Source: Litoreibacter roseus
GTDB lineage: Bacteria > Pseudomonadota > Alphaproteobacteria > Rhodobacterales > Rhodobacteraceae
Assembly (NCBI RefSeq): GCF_009811795.1
Contig: NZ_BLJE01000001.1
Coordinates: 1,359,178 to 1,423,177, forward strand
DNA length: 64,000 nucleotides
Direction: 5' to 3'
Program-made: the position numbers and the translations under genes
In this document: piece after piece, positions 28,244 through 36,372 of the stretch
Numbering within the stretch: position 1 is the first letter of the stretch
Layout: each line of letters opens with the position of its first letter
The notes under the pieces: generated by a model
What the model was told of the DNA's origin: nothing
The model's database searches: none
The model's input: only the letters and a program-made list of their open reading frames with translations

Positions 28244-28999
28244 ATGCTTGAAGTACGCCAACTGCCCCATGGGCCACTCAACAACTACATCGCCCTCATC
28301 CATGATCCAGACACGAAACAGACCGCCTGTGTTGATGCAGGCGAGGCCGATATCGTGTTGCAGGAGTTGAAGAAAACCGGCTGGCCCCTGTCCCAGATTT
28401 GGGTGACGCATCACCATGGCGATCATGTAAACGGCCTGCAAGAACTCAAGAGCGCAACTGGTGCGACGGTCTATGGACCTCCAAATATCGACGGCATTGA
28501 TCAGGTTTTGGGGGAAGGGGACAGCTTTGCCTTCGCCAGTCGTGGCGTTAGCGTCGTTCACACGCCCGGGCACACCACCGATATGCTCAACTTTCACCTC
28601 CCTTCCGAGGCCCTGTTCTTTGCGGGTGACACGCTATTTGTGATGGGCTGCGGGCGGATCATGGAGGGGACGCCTGACATGATGTGGGACAGTCTGCAGA
28701 AAATCATGGCATTGGCTGCAGACACAACAATCCATTGCGCCCATGAATACACTCTTGCGAATATAGAGTTCGCCCTGTCGGTCGATGGCGATAACCCGAA
28801 ACTCAAGTCCCGCGCAGCCGCCATGAAATCTTTGCGCGACGATGGGAAACCGACCGTTCCCACCAGATTGAGCGCAGAACTGGACACAAACCCATTTCTC
28901 AGGCCAAGCGATCCCGCGATCCGTGCCACTCTGGGGCTCGAGACCGCCAGCGACGCCGAGGTCTTCGCGGAACTGCGTGCGCGCAAAGACCGCTTTTAA
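28244..28999 (+). CDS. gloB: Hydroxyacylglutathione hydrolase (glyoxalase II)
   Basis: Metallo-beta-lactamase-fold thiolesterase, 251 residues, hydrolysing S-lactoylglutathione to lactate in the cytoplasm. The metal motif THHHGDH is at 55-61, HTPGHTTDML and FAGDTLFVMGCGR follow, and HCAHEYTLANIEFAL supplies the later ligands. The C-terminal domain ends ELRARKDRF, close to the usual ...RKDxF ending of GloB. It starts 82 bases after dadA on the same strand. Its stop shares 4 bases (TTAA) with the stop of the convergent kinase gene. Confidence 0.94.
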   Translation: MLEVRQLPHGPLNNYIALIHDPDTKQTACVDAGEADIVLQELKKTGWPLSQIWVTHHHGDHVNGLQELKSATGATVYGPPNIDGIDQVLGEGDSFAFASRGVSVVHTPGHTTDMLNFHLPSEALFFAGDTLFVMGCGRIMEGTPDMMWDSLQKIMALAADTTIHCAHEYTLANIEFALSVDGDNPKLKSRAAAMKSLRDDGKPTVPTRLSAELDTNPFLRPSDPAIRATLGLETASDAEVFAELRARKDRF

Positions 29000-29619
29000 C
29001 CGTCAATCACATAATCTGCTGACAGTTTCTTCTCTGCGATCTGTCTGGCATTTCGCAGATCATTTCCTTCTGCACGGGTGTTGGCCTCATGTGGTGTCAT
29101 GCCGTGATCCAACCACCGCTGTATAAGCCGATCACGTAGGACATCCTCGGGAATGTCCAGCCAGACACTGACATCCCAAATGGTTTTCAGATCGCGCCAG
29201 ACCGGGGCATCGAACAGCAGGTAGTTGCCCTCGATCACTACGATATCGACCTCTGCCTTCAGAACCGCGGCGCCCGCAATGGCGCAATCCGACGGTCTGT
29301 CAAAGACCGGGTACACAACTTCACTGTCGTTCTGGAGGCGTTTGACAAGATGCAGAAATCCAGCCGCGTCAAAGCTGTCTGGGGCGCCTTTCCGCAGCAA
29401 AAGCCCCAACGGCTCCAGAACGCGATTGTCGAGATGAAACCCATCCATGGGGACCAACGCCGCAGCACAGCCACCATCCGTCAGGCGGGATACCAAATCC
29501 TCTGCGAGAGTTGACTTGCCGCTGGCGGGTGGCCCGGCCACGGCGATCAACTTTCGCCCAGTGCCTGCCAACGTCGCGATTTTTTCAACCAGCCCATCGA
29601 CGGTAATTTTCTTGCTCAC
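28996..29619 (-). CDS. frcK: Fructose-transport-associated sugar kinase FrcK-like (uridine kinase/phosphoribulokinase fold)
   Basis: P-loop kinase of 207 residues. Walker A GPPASGKS is at 29-36; PMDGFHLDNRVL and VIEGNYLLFDAPVW are typical of the uridine kinase/pantothenate kinase-like family. The position after an ABC sugar importer with shared reading-frame ends matches frcBCAK of Sinorhizobium, where frcK encodes a putative kinase. Probable role is phosphorylation of the imported sugar; the substrate is not proven by sequence. Its ATG overlaps the frcA stop by 4 bases. Confidence 0.8.
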   Translation of the reverse strand: MSKKITVDGLVEKIATLAGTGRKLIAVAGPPASGKSTLAEDLVSRLTDGGCAAALVPMDGFHLDNRVLEPLGLLLRKGAPDSFDAAGFLHLVKRLQNDSEVVYPVFDRPSDCAIAGAAVLKAEVDIVVIEGNYLLFDAPVWRDLKTIWDVSVWLDIPEDVLRDRLIQRWLDHGMTPHEANTRAEGNDLRNARQIAEKKLSADYVIDG

Positions 29620-30386
29620 GCAGCGATCTCGTTCGGCTCCATCGCGCCGGTCATCAAGGCGACCGCATCCGACATTGTGCAGGCCTTGGGGTCAACGACA
29701 CAGATACGCTTACCCAGGCGATGCACGTGAATTCGATCTGCGACTTCGAAGACATGGGGCATATTGTGACTGATCAAAATGATCGGGATTCCGCGTGCGC
29801 GCACGTCCTGAATCAGGTCCAGAACGCGTCGGCTTTCCTTCACGCCCAAAGCGGCTGTCGGCTCATCAAGTATGATGACCTTGGAGCCAAACGCCGCAGC
29901 CCGTGCCACCGCGACACCTTGGCGCTGACCGCCCGAAAGGGTTTCGACCGCTTGATTGATATTCTGGATGGTCATCAGTCCAAGCTCAGAGAGCTTTTCC
30001 CGCGCGATCCGCTCCATAGTGCTGCGGTCTAATTGGCGCAGGATGCTTCCCCGAAACCCCGGCTTGCGAAGTTCGCGTCCCATGAACATGTTGTCGGCGA
30101 TGGACAGCGCCGGTGACATGGCCAGCGTCTGATAAACGGTCTCGATCCCGGCGTTGCGAGCGTCAATTGGGGAATGAAAGCGCACAGGGGCACCCTCGAG
30201 AAAAACCTCGCCGGCATCAGGTGCAACGGCACCGGATACTGCCTTGATTAATGTGGATTTTCCGGCACCGTTATCCCCGATGACCGCCAGAATTTCACCG
30301 GGCATCAGATCGAAATCACAGTTATCCAGTGCAGTGACGCGACCGTACCGTTTGACCAGCCCTTTGCCTTCGAGAATGGGGGTCAT
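29616..30386 (-). CDS. frcA: Sugar ABC transporter ATPase (FrcA type)
   Basis: Single-ATPase-domain subunit of 256 residues, as in FrcA and unlike the double RbsA. Walker A is GDNGAGKST, the signature LSGGQRQGVAVARA and Walker B VIILDEPTAALG. It starts MTPILEGKGLVKRYGRVTAL; the reading frame continues upstream into frcC, but the ATG at 30386 overlaps the frcC stop as ATGA. Energises uptake by FrcB and FrcC at the inner membrane. Confidence 0.9.
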   Translation of the reverse strand: MTPILEGKGLVKRYGRVTALDNCDFDLMPGEILAVIGDNGAGKSTLIKAVSGAVAPDAGEVFLEGAPVRFHSPIDARNAGIETVYQTLAMSPALSIADNMFMGRELRKPGFRGSILRQLDRSTMERIAREKLSELGLMTIQNINQAVETLSGGQRQGVAVARAAAFGSKVIILDEPTAALGVKESRRVLDLIQDVRARGIPIILISHNMPHVFEVADRIHVHRLGKRICVVDPKACTMSDAVALMTGAMEPNEIAA

Positions 30387-31444
30387 GCCGCCACCTTTCT
30401 GATCCATTGGTCCACCGCAACCGCCAGAATGATCAGAACGCCAATCAAAAGATAGGTCCACTGCGCATCGGCTCCCAACAGGCGCAGACCTAAGGAAAAC
30501 ACGCCGACGATCAAAGCACCGAACAGCATGCCAAGAATGGACCCGCGTCCGCCGAACAGAGATATCCCACCGATGACCACGGCAGTGATGCTTTCGATAT
30601 TGGCAAGCTGGCCGGACGTGGGGGAAACGGATCCAATCCGTCCGATCAGGGCCCATCCTGCAAATGCACAGATCAGGCCGGACAGCATATAGACCGTGAT
30701 AAGCGTGCGCGTGACGTTGACCCCAGAGAGTTCGGCAGCTTCCGGATCGTCGCCAACAGCATACACATGGCGCCCCCACGCCGTATGTCGCAGAACGTAG
30801 GCCAAGATCAGAACGAGCAGGACCATAAAGATAACACCAACGGTGAAGACAGCCCCGGCTATGTTAAACTTCGTACCGAAGAGTTGCAGCAATGGAGCGC
30901 TTGTCGCGATTTCCTGAGAGCGTATCGTCTCGTTGGCAGAGTAAAGAAAATTTGTGGCCAGAACGATCTGCCACATGCCGAGGGTTACAATAAACGGCGG
31001 TAACTTCATGCGGGCGACAAGGAACCCGTTGATAAAGCCCATCAGGGTACCGCACATCAACCCGGCTGCTATTGCGACCTCAGGCGGTAGGCCGTAGCGA
31101 AACGTGAACTGCCCCATCACGACGGAACTGAGCACCATGATGGCGCCCACACTCAGATCAATGCCCGCCGTCAGGATCACAAGGCTCTGCGCCGCGCCAA
31201 CGATGCCAACGATCTGAACCTGCTGCAAGATGAGGGTCAGGGCGAAGGGCGAGAAGAATTTCGACCCAAGCAGAACGCCGAACACAGCGATTGACAGGAC
31301 CAGTACGATAAGCGGCACGAGGGATGGCGTCTGGTGTAATGCGTGATGGAATTTTTGAACCGGACCGCGCCGAGTATCCTCGAACTCTGCCACGCGGTCT
31401 GATGCGCCTGCGCTGGCCGCTTCGTAATTGTCAGAGGCTGACAT
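30383..31444 (-). CDS. frcC: Sugar ABC transporter permease (FrcC type)
   Basis: Membrane subunit of 353 residues from the ATG at 31444, which has GGCGGAG upstream. It is a CUT2-family permease: QSLVILTAGIDLSVGAIMVLSSVV and GDDPEAAELSGVNVTRTLITVYMLSG are diagnostic, and INESITAVVIGGISLFGGRGSI-like glycine-rich stretches end the core. It follows frcB by 74 bases that contain a stable hairpin. Confidence 0.9.
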   Translation of the reverse strand: MSASDNYEAASAGASDRVAEFEDTRRGPVQKFHHALHQTPSLVPLIVLVLSIAVFGVLLGSKFFSPFALTLILQQVQIVGIVGAAQSLVILTAGIDLSVGAIMVLSSVVMGQFTFRYGLPPEVAIAAGLMCGTLMGFINGFLVARMKLPPFIVTLGMWQIVLATNFLYSANETIRSQEIATSAPLLQLFGTKFNIAGAVFTVGVIFMVLLVLILAYVLRHTAWGRHVYAVGDDPEAAELSGVNVTRTLITVYMLSGLICAFAGWALIGRIGSVSPTSGQLANIESITAVVIGGISLFGGRGSILGMLFGALIVGVFSLGLRLLGADAQWTYLLIGVLIILAVAVDQWIRKVAA

Positions 31445-31473
31445 GGCCGCTCCGCCTGTTTTGCAAGATGTGG

Positions 31474-31498
31474 GAGATGGCGAAAGCTCCGCCATCTC
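31474..31498 (-). promoter_or_regulatory. Intercistronic hairpin between frcB and frcC
   Basis: GAGATGGCG (31474-31482) and CGCCATCTC (31490-31498) form a 9-bp perfect stem with a 7-base loop. No U-tract follows on the minus strand, so it is more likely an mRNA-stabilising 3' hairpin for frcB than a true terminator. Confidence 0.6.
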
Positions 31499-31518
31499 TG
31501 AGAGTTACGATAGGCCTC

Positions 31519-32538
31519 TTATCCCCAGCAGAGGTTTTTGCCTTCTTCGACCGAAATAGACTCGACCCCGTCCACGGCCTGATCCGTGACGAGGGCAACG
31601 CCCGTGTCAAAGAAATCCTTCCCCGGTGTCGGTTCTGGCTTGGCGCCATCTTTAGCCCAGGTCGAAATCGCTTCGATGCCCTTCGATGCCATCAACAAGG
31701 GATACTGCTGTGATGTCGCGCCGATCACGCCATCAGCGACATTCTGAACACCGGGGCAGCCCCCATCGACGCTTACGATCAATACGTCGTTCTCACGTCC
31801 GATGGATTTCAAGGCTTCATAGGCACCCGCAGCCGCCGGTTCGTTGATGGTGTAAACCACATTGATCATCGGATCCTGCGCCAGCAGGTTCTCCATCGCG
31901 CGGCGCCCGCCTTCCTCGTTGCCTTGGGTAACGTCGTTGCCGACGATCCGCGGATCATCCTCGTCACCCCATTTGTTCGGGTCGCCAAGTTCGATCCCAA
32001 AACCCTGCAAAAAGCCCTGATCCCGCAGAACACCCACGGTCGGCTGGCTCACAGCCAGATCAAGCATCGCGATCTTGGCATCTGCTGCCGCTTCCCCAAG
32101 CGAGGCCGCAGCCCACGCACCGATCAACTCACCAGCCAGAAAGTTATCAGTGGCGAAGGTGGCGTCTGCCGCATCAATCGGGTTCAACGGTGTGTCCAGA
32201 GCGATCACCAGAAGACCCGCGTCCCGCGCCTGTTGAACGGCCGGGACAATGGAAGAGGTGTCGGACGCAGTTAAGAGAATTCCTTTGGCGCCATCTGCAA
32301 TACAGGTCTCGATCGCGGCCACCTGAGTTTCATGGTCGCCGTCCACTTTACCCGCAAAAGTTAACAGGTTGATACCCAGCTCGTCAGCTTTCTCCTTCGC
32401 CCCTTCGCGCATTTTGACAAAGAATGGGTTGGTGTCGGTTTTCGTGATCAGACAGGCCGATATCGCGTGACCATCAGCGAATGCAGCGCCGCTCATGGCG
32501 GTCAGAGCCAGAGCAGTTCCGGCAAGAAGTTTCTTCAT
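31519..32538 (-). CDS. frcB: Sugar-binding protein of ABC transporter (FrcB type)
   Basis: Periplasmic binding protein of 339 residues with signal peptide [22 protein letters not shown]. It has the type I sugar-binding fold: [30 protein letters not shown] and [17 protein letters not shown], and [21 protein letters not shown] late. The set frcB-frcC-frcA-frcK is the layout of the fructose/mannose/ribose importer of rhizobia. Because it lies next to inositol genes, an inositol or related ligand cannot be excluded. The ribosome site is GGGAGGATAG. Confidence 0.85.
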   Translation of the reverse strand: MKKLLAGTALALTAMSGAAFADGHAISACLITKTDTNPFFVKMREGAKEKADELGINLLTFAGKVDGDHETQVAAIETCIADGAKGILLTASDTSSIVPAVQQARDAGLLVIALDTPLNPIDAADATFATDNFLAGELIGAWAAASLGEAAADAKIAMLDLAVSQPTVGVLRDQGFLQGFGIELGDPNKWGDEDDPRIVGNDVTQGNEEGGRRAMENLLAQDPMINVVYTINEPAAAGAYEALKSIGRENDVLIVSVDGGCPGVQNVADGVIGATSQQYPLLMASKGIEAISTWAKDGAKPEPTPGKDFFDTGVALVTDQAVDGVESISVEEGKNLCWG

Positions 32539-32555
32539 TATCTATCCTCCCAGGC

Positions 32556-32599
32556 GTCTGGTTCAGCCAGACATGTTTACCCGTATCGGGCTGAAACAT
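32556..32599 (-). promoter_or_regulatory. Inverted repeats in the frcB leader
   Basis: Two nested dyads lie 18-61 bases before the frcB start. GTCTGG-TTCAG-CCAGAC spans 32556-32572. ATGTTT (32573-32578) pairs with AAACAT (32594-32599), with CCCG/CGGG inside. They may be operator sites or leader RNA hairpins. They do not resemble the LacI palindrome found elsewhere in the island. The rest of the 163-base gap to iolG shows no gene. Confidence 0.45.
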
Positions 32600-32701
32600 A
32601 TTGAACCTGATCAACCCAAACCGTAAAGAGAAAAGCTGCCTTCTGAGCGAAGAGGCGCGTATAACTGATGACAGGCGTGCACCTCAACATGTTCTTATCA
32701 C

Positions 32702-33688
32702 TTATATTTTCACGATCCGCTTGTCTGTATGAGCAACCGTTGCCGCGTCCGCGAGGATTTGGGCGTGCAGCCCATCCTGAATGCTGGGCTTTGGCGCCGA
32801 GCCGTTTTCAACCGCGGATACAAAGGCTGACATCTCCGCCAGATAGGCGCCAGCGTACCGTTCAAGAAAGAAATGCTGTGCAGGCGCCCGTCTAAAACCA
32901 GTTTCGGTGGCAATTTCGAGCGTGTGTTCCAGCTGATTTTCAGCCCTCAGCATCCCTCTGGCGCCGTGTACTTCGATCCGCTGGTCATACCCGTAGGTCG
33001 CGCGGCGCGAGTTTGAGATCTGGCAAATCTTACCAGAACCGGTCGTCAGCATCACGGCGGCTGTATCAACGTCACCAGCAAGACCAATTTCCGGATCAAC
33101 CAAAGCCGAGCCGACGGCGTGGACCGTCTCGATCTCTTCGCCGAGAAGAAAGCGCGCCATGTCAAAATCGTGGATCATCATATCCCGAAACAGGCCGCCG
33201 GAGCTCTTGATGTAGGACACGGGCGGCGGGGCGGGATCACGCGATAGGATCATAACCAGCTCGACATCGGCGATTTCACCGGCTGTGAGCCGCGCCCGCA
33301 ACGCGGCGAAGTTCGGATCGAACCTGCGGTTGAAGCCGGTCATGAATGGGACCCCCGCGGACTCGACAACTTTGATACAATCCTTGATCCGGTCCGTCGA
33401 CAAATCGACGGGTTTCTCACAGAAAATCGCCTTGCCTGCCTTTGCGGCCGAATGGATAAGCTCGAAATGCGTATCGGTCGGCGTGCAGATCACAACTGCA
33501 TCGACATCCTTCGCCGCGATCAGATCGTGTGCCGTTTCAACCCGTGCCTGACAGTGCGTGGCGAGCCGCGCCGCTGCTTCTGGGACAGCATCCGCCACGG
33601 CAATTATCCGAGCCGTTTCAAGGGTGCGGATGCTTTTTGCGTGCACTTGGCCGATCCGCCCACACCCAAGGATCCCAATTCCAAGCAT
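32702..33688 (-). CDS. iolG: Inositol 2-dehydrogenase
   Basis: NAD-dependent oxidation of myo-inositol to 2-keto-myo-inositol, first step of the pathway. The 328-residue protein has the Gfo/Idh/MocA fold: GIGILGCGRIGQVHAK for NAD, AIFCEKPVDLS with the catalytic Lys, FNRRFDPNF, and SSGGLFRDMMIHDFDMARF with the catalytic Asp and His pair (DMMIHD). Last gene of the operon iolD-C-B-J-G, 18 bases after iolJ. Confidence 0.92.
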   Translation of the reverse strand: MLGIGILGCGRIGQVHAKSIRTLETARIIAVADAVPEAAARLATHCQARVETAHDLIAAKDVDAVVICTPTDTHFELIHSAAKAGKAIFCEKPVDLSTDRIKDCIKVVESAGVPFMTGFNRRFDPNFAALRARLTAGEIADVELVMILSRDPAPPPVSYIKSSGGLFRDMMIHDFDMARFLLGEEIETVHAVGSALVDPEIGLAGDVDTAAVMLTTGSGKICQISNSRRATYGYDQRIEVHGARGMLRAENQLEHTLEIATETGFRRAPAQHFFLERYAGAYLAEMSAFVSAVENGSAPKPSIQDGLHAQILADAATVAHTDKRIVKI

Positions 33689-33706
33689 GCCTCAGACCTT
33701 TCCAAC

Positions 33707-34540
33707 TTAATCAGGGGGGCCAAGCGCGCGAATGACCTGCCGCGCAGCGCCCACCATCGGATCATGCGTTTCTTTTAGTATCTGGACGCGGTCAAAGCGA
33801 TCCGGGTCGGCGCTCACGGCTTGCCGAAGGGCCGCACCAAAGGCCATACGCAACTCCGTCCCAATATTGAACTTGCAGATATGCGAGGTATGCGCGAACG
33901 CCGTCCGCTGGGCAATAGGTACGCCGGATCCACCATGAATGACCAACGGAACCTCCGTCATTGCCTCTATCTGACGGATGCGGGCCTCGTCTAACCCGCC
34001 TTCCTTGTTTTCCTGCAAATGTGCGTTGCCGACCGAGATCGCCACTGCATCTACACCTGTTTCAGTTACAAACCGGGCGGCCTCTTCCGGATCTGTTCCC
34101 ACAGAGGCCGCACCACCGGAATACCCGACAAACCCGATTTCACCTTCGCAGCTGATCCCTGCATCATGGGCCATCTCGCAAACAGCTGCCGTCTCATCGA
34201 TATTCTGTTGGAGTGGTAGTTTCGAGCCATCGAACATGACCGAACTGAACCCAACCTCGATGGCGATCCGGCACTCTTCCGGGGTGTAGCCGTGATCCAG
34301 ATGCGCCACGACCGGAACGTCAACGCTGTCCGCCAAGTTGCGAAACATCGCGGCCAGAACGGGCAGGGGGGTATGCTCTCTGCAGCTTGGGCCTGCCTGC
34401 AAAATGACCGGGGCACCTTCGGCCTGAGCCGCGTGCGCGTAGGCTCGCATGTCTTCCCATCCAAGGCAGACAAGCCCGGCCACCGCGTAGTTGTGTTTGA
34501 GCGCGGGCTGCAGAACTTTGGCCAATGTCACGAGCGTCAT
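33707..34540 (-). CDS. iolJ: Class II aldolase for 2-deoxy-5-keto-gluconate 6-phosphate (IolJ-like)
   Basis: Zinc-dependent class II fructose-bisphosphate-type aldolase of 277 residues. It has MTLVTLAKVLQPALKHNYAV, then VPVVAHLDHGYTPEEC with metal-binding histidine, VMFDGSKLPLQQNI, and late VIHGGSGVP. In this operon the substrate is most likely the phosphorylated product of IolC, which is cut to dihydroxyacetone phosphate and malonate semialdehyde. A FbaA or tagatose aldolase role is possible on sequence alone. The ATG overlaps the iolB stop as ATGA. Confidence 0.82.
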   Translation of the reverse strand: MTLVTLAKVLQPALKHNYAVAGLVCLGWEDMRAYAHAAQAEGAPVILQAGPSCREHTPLPVLAAMFRNLADSVDVPVVAHLDHGYTPEECRIAIEVGFSSVMFDGSKLPLQQNIDETAAVCEMAHDAGISCEGEIGFVGYSGGAASVGTDPEEAARFVTETGVDAVAISVGNAHLQENKEGGLDEARIRQIEAMTEVPLVIHGGSGVPIAQRTAFAHTSHICKFNIGTELRMAFGAALRQAVSADPDRFDRVQILKETHDPMVGAARQVIRALGPPD

Positions 34541-35379
34541 TTGAACTTCGCGACCATATCCATGATGCCCGGGATCGTGTGAAGCTGATCCGCGTGAGTT
34601 GGCTGGAAATACTGTTTCAGACTGCGTTGGCTGAGACCACCCAGAATGGTAAAATAATACATCTCGTATCCGGGCAAAACCGCGCACGGATGGTAGCCCT
34701 TGTCGATCAGGATCGTGGAGCCATCCATAATGTGATACGCGTCGCCCGGTTCGTTGTCGGCGCGTTGCAGCATCTGGACGCCCGAGCCGTGATTAGGACG
34801 GAACCGGAAATTATAGGTCTCGTCATGCCGGGTCTCATCGGGCAACCGGTCTGTGTCATGCTTATGGCTCGGAAATCCGGACCAACCACCCTGGCCAACT
34901 GTGAAGAGTTCGCTGACCAAGAGCCGACCAACCCGGTCGTGATAATTTGCACCGAGGATATGTTTGATCTTGCGATGGGTTTTCGTGTCGTCGGAGCCGT
35001 ATTGCACCAGATCAAGCTCATCGCTGCGCACAGCAAAGGGTTTTAGAACCTCATCATACTTCGCGCCCGCGATGAAGACCTCAGCTGTTTCCGTGTGGCA
35101 GGTGAAGCGCGCGCCGGTGTCTGTCGGAACGTAGACGCCCTCGGGTTCGCCACCCCAGACATCGACGGTTCTGTTGCCAATGTCCTCGAACACCTCTCCC
35201 CCCGTTTCGACCGTCACGGTTCCGGTTGCTGGAACGATACATGTCTCATAGCCGGGCGTCCGGTAGTCGAAGCTTTGCCCTTCCGTCAGCTTAACGATGT
35301 TGAAGTAGTTGAGCGGAACAAGATCGTGACCGAGATCCACAATGGGCTGGTTTTGATTGTCAAAGGGGGGGATATGCAT
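34537..35379 (-). CDS. iolB: 5-deoxy-glucuronate isomerase
   Basis: Isomerises 5-deoxy-glucuronate to 2-deoxy-5-keto-gluconate. 280 residues, near the family length. It is a double cupin: VTVETGGEVFEDIGN, later GFPSHKHDTD with metal-binding histidines and ETYNFRFRPNHGSGVQMLQR, then GYHPCAVLPGYEMYYFTIL. It starts 12 bases after iolC and overlaps iolJ by 4 bases. Confidence 0.95.
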   Translation of the reverse strand: MHIPPFDNQNQPIVDLGHDLVPLNYFNIVKLTEGQSFDYRTPGYETCIVPATGTVTVETGGEVFEDIGNRTVDVWGGEPEGVYVPTDTGARFTCHTETAEVFIAGAKYDEVLKPFAVRSDELDLVQYGSDDTKTHRKIKHILGANYHDRVGRLLVSELFTVGQGGWSGFPSHKHDTDRLPDETRHDETYNFRFRPNHGSGVQMLQRADNEPGDAYHIMDGSTILIDKGYHPCAVLPGYEMYYFTILGGLSQRSLKQYFQPTHADQLHTIPGIMDMVAKFK

Positions 35380-35391
35380 GGTCGTGTCCTC

Positions 35392-36372
35392 TCAGGCCGC
35401 GCTTGGTCCGGCGTGGGTTTGCAGGAAGTCGTCCAGTTCGGCAGTGGTGGGCATCGCAGGGGCACAGCCAACGCGGGCAACAACCATGGCGGCTGACGCC
35501 GAGCCGCGATTAATGGCCTCTTCAAGTGACCGCCCGCAGGCCAGGGCCGCAACGAAACCACCCATAAAGCTGTCGCCTGCGCCCGTAGGCTTGAGCGCAT
35601 CGGTTGCGTAGATCCCGGAGCGGAACTCGCGATCCGGCGTGATCGTAACCGAGCCGTCTTCGCCCATCTTGTAGATAGCGATCTGCGCGCCATTGGCGAC
35701 AAGGGCGCGGGCCTTATCCAACCCCTTCTCATATGCACCTGCCATAAACCCGAACTCGACGTCGTTGCCGATAATGATGTCACACAGGCTACCGGCGCGG
35801 GAATATACATCCGCCGCGACCTCTGCCGACGGCCAACTGTAGGGGCGGTAATCGATATCAAAGATCAACGGCAAGCCTGCCCCGCGCGCAAGCTCGAACG
35901 CACGAAAAGCGGCAGAACGGGACGGCTCCGCCGCGAAAACCGTGCCGGTTGTGATGAGTGCGGAGAATTTTGTGTAATCCACGGCCTCAACATCGGCGAC
36001 GGTCATTTCAAAGTCAGCCGCGCCATTTCGATAAATGACAGACTGATGATCTTCGATGCGGCTTTCAACGACAGCCAGTGAGTTGCGCGCCTCACCGCCA
36101 ACAGACCGAACATGAGCCCGGTCAATCCCGTAGAGATCCAGTTGGTTGATGCAAAACCGTCCAATCGCATCATCGGCAACGCAGGTGACGAGGGCCGCTT
36201 TGCCGCCCTGCTTTACAATTGCCACGCCGATATTTGCCGATGATCCACCAAGGCAAGTGAAGAAATGTGTCGCGTCCTCCGTCCGGGTGCCGGGCGGATC
36301 CGGATAAATGTCCATGCCCGCACGCCCGATGATCAGAAAGGTGTTAGACTCGAGGCGGGACAAGTCGGCCAT
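35392..36372 (-). CDS. iolC: 5-dehydro-2-deoxygluconokinase
   Basis: PfkB-family sugar kinase of 326 residues that phosphorylates 2-deoxy-5-keto-gluconate. It has FLIIGRAGMDIYPDPPGTR at the start, FTCLGGSSANIGVAIVKQGG, and the late catalytic motif PTGAGDSFMGGFVAALACG with the base Asp. Its ATG shares one base with the iolD stop (TGATG). Confidence 0.94.
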   Translation of the reverse strand: MADLSRLESNTFLIIGRAGMDIYPDPPGTRTEDATHFFTCLGGSSANIGVAIVKQGGKAALVTCVADDAIGRFCINQLDLYGIDRAHVRSVGGEARNSLAVVESRIEDHQSVIYRNGAADFEMTVADVEAVDYTKFSALITTGTVFAAEPSRSAAFRAFELARGAGLPLIFDIDYRPYSWPSAEVAADVYSRAGSLCDIIIGNDVEFGFMAGAYEKGLDKARALVANGAQIAIYKMGEDGSVTITPDREFRSGIYATDALKPTGAGDSFMGGFVAALACGRSLEEAINRGSASAAMVVARVGCAPAMPTTAELDDFLQTHAGPSAA

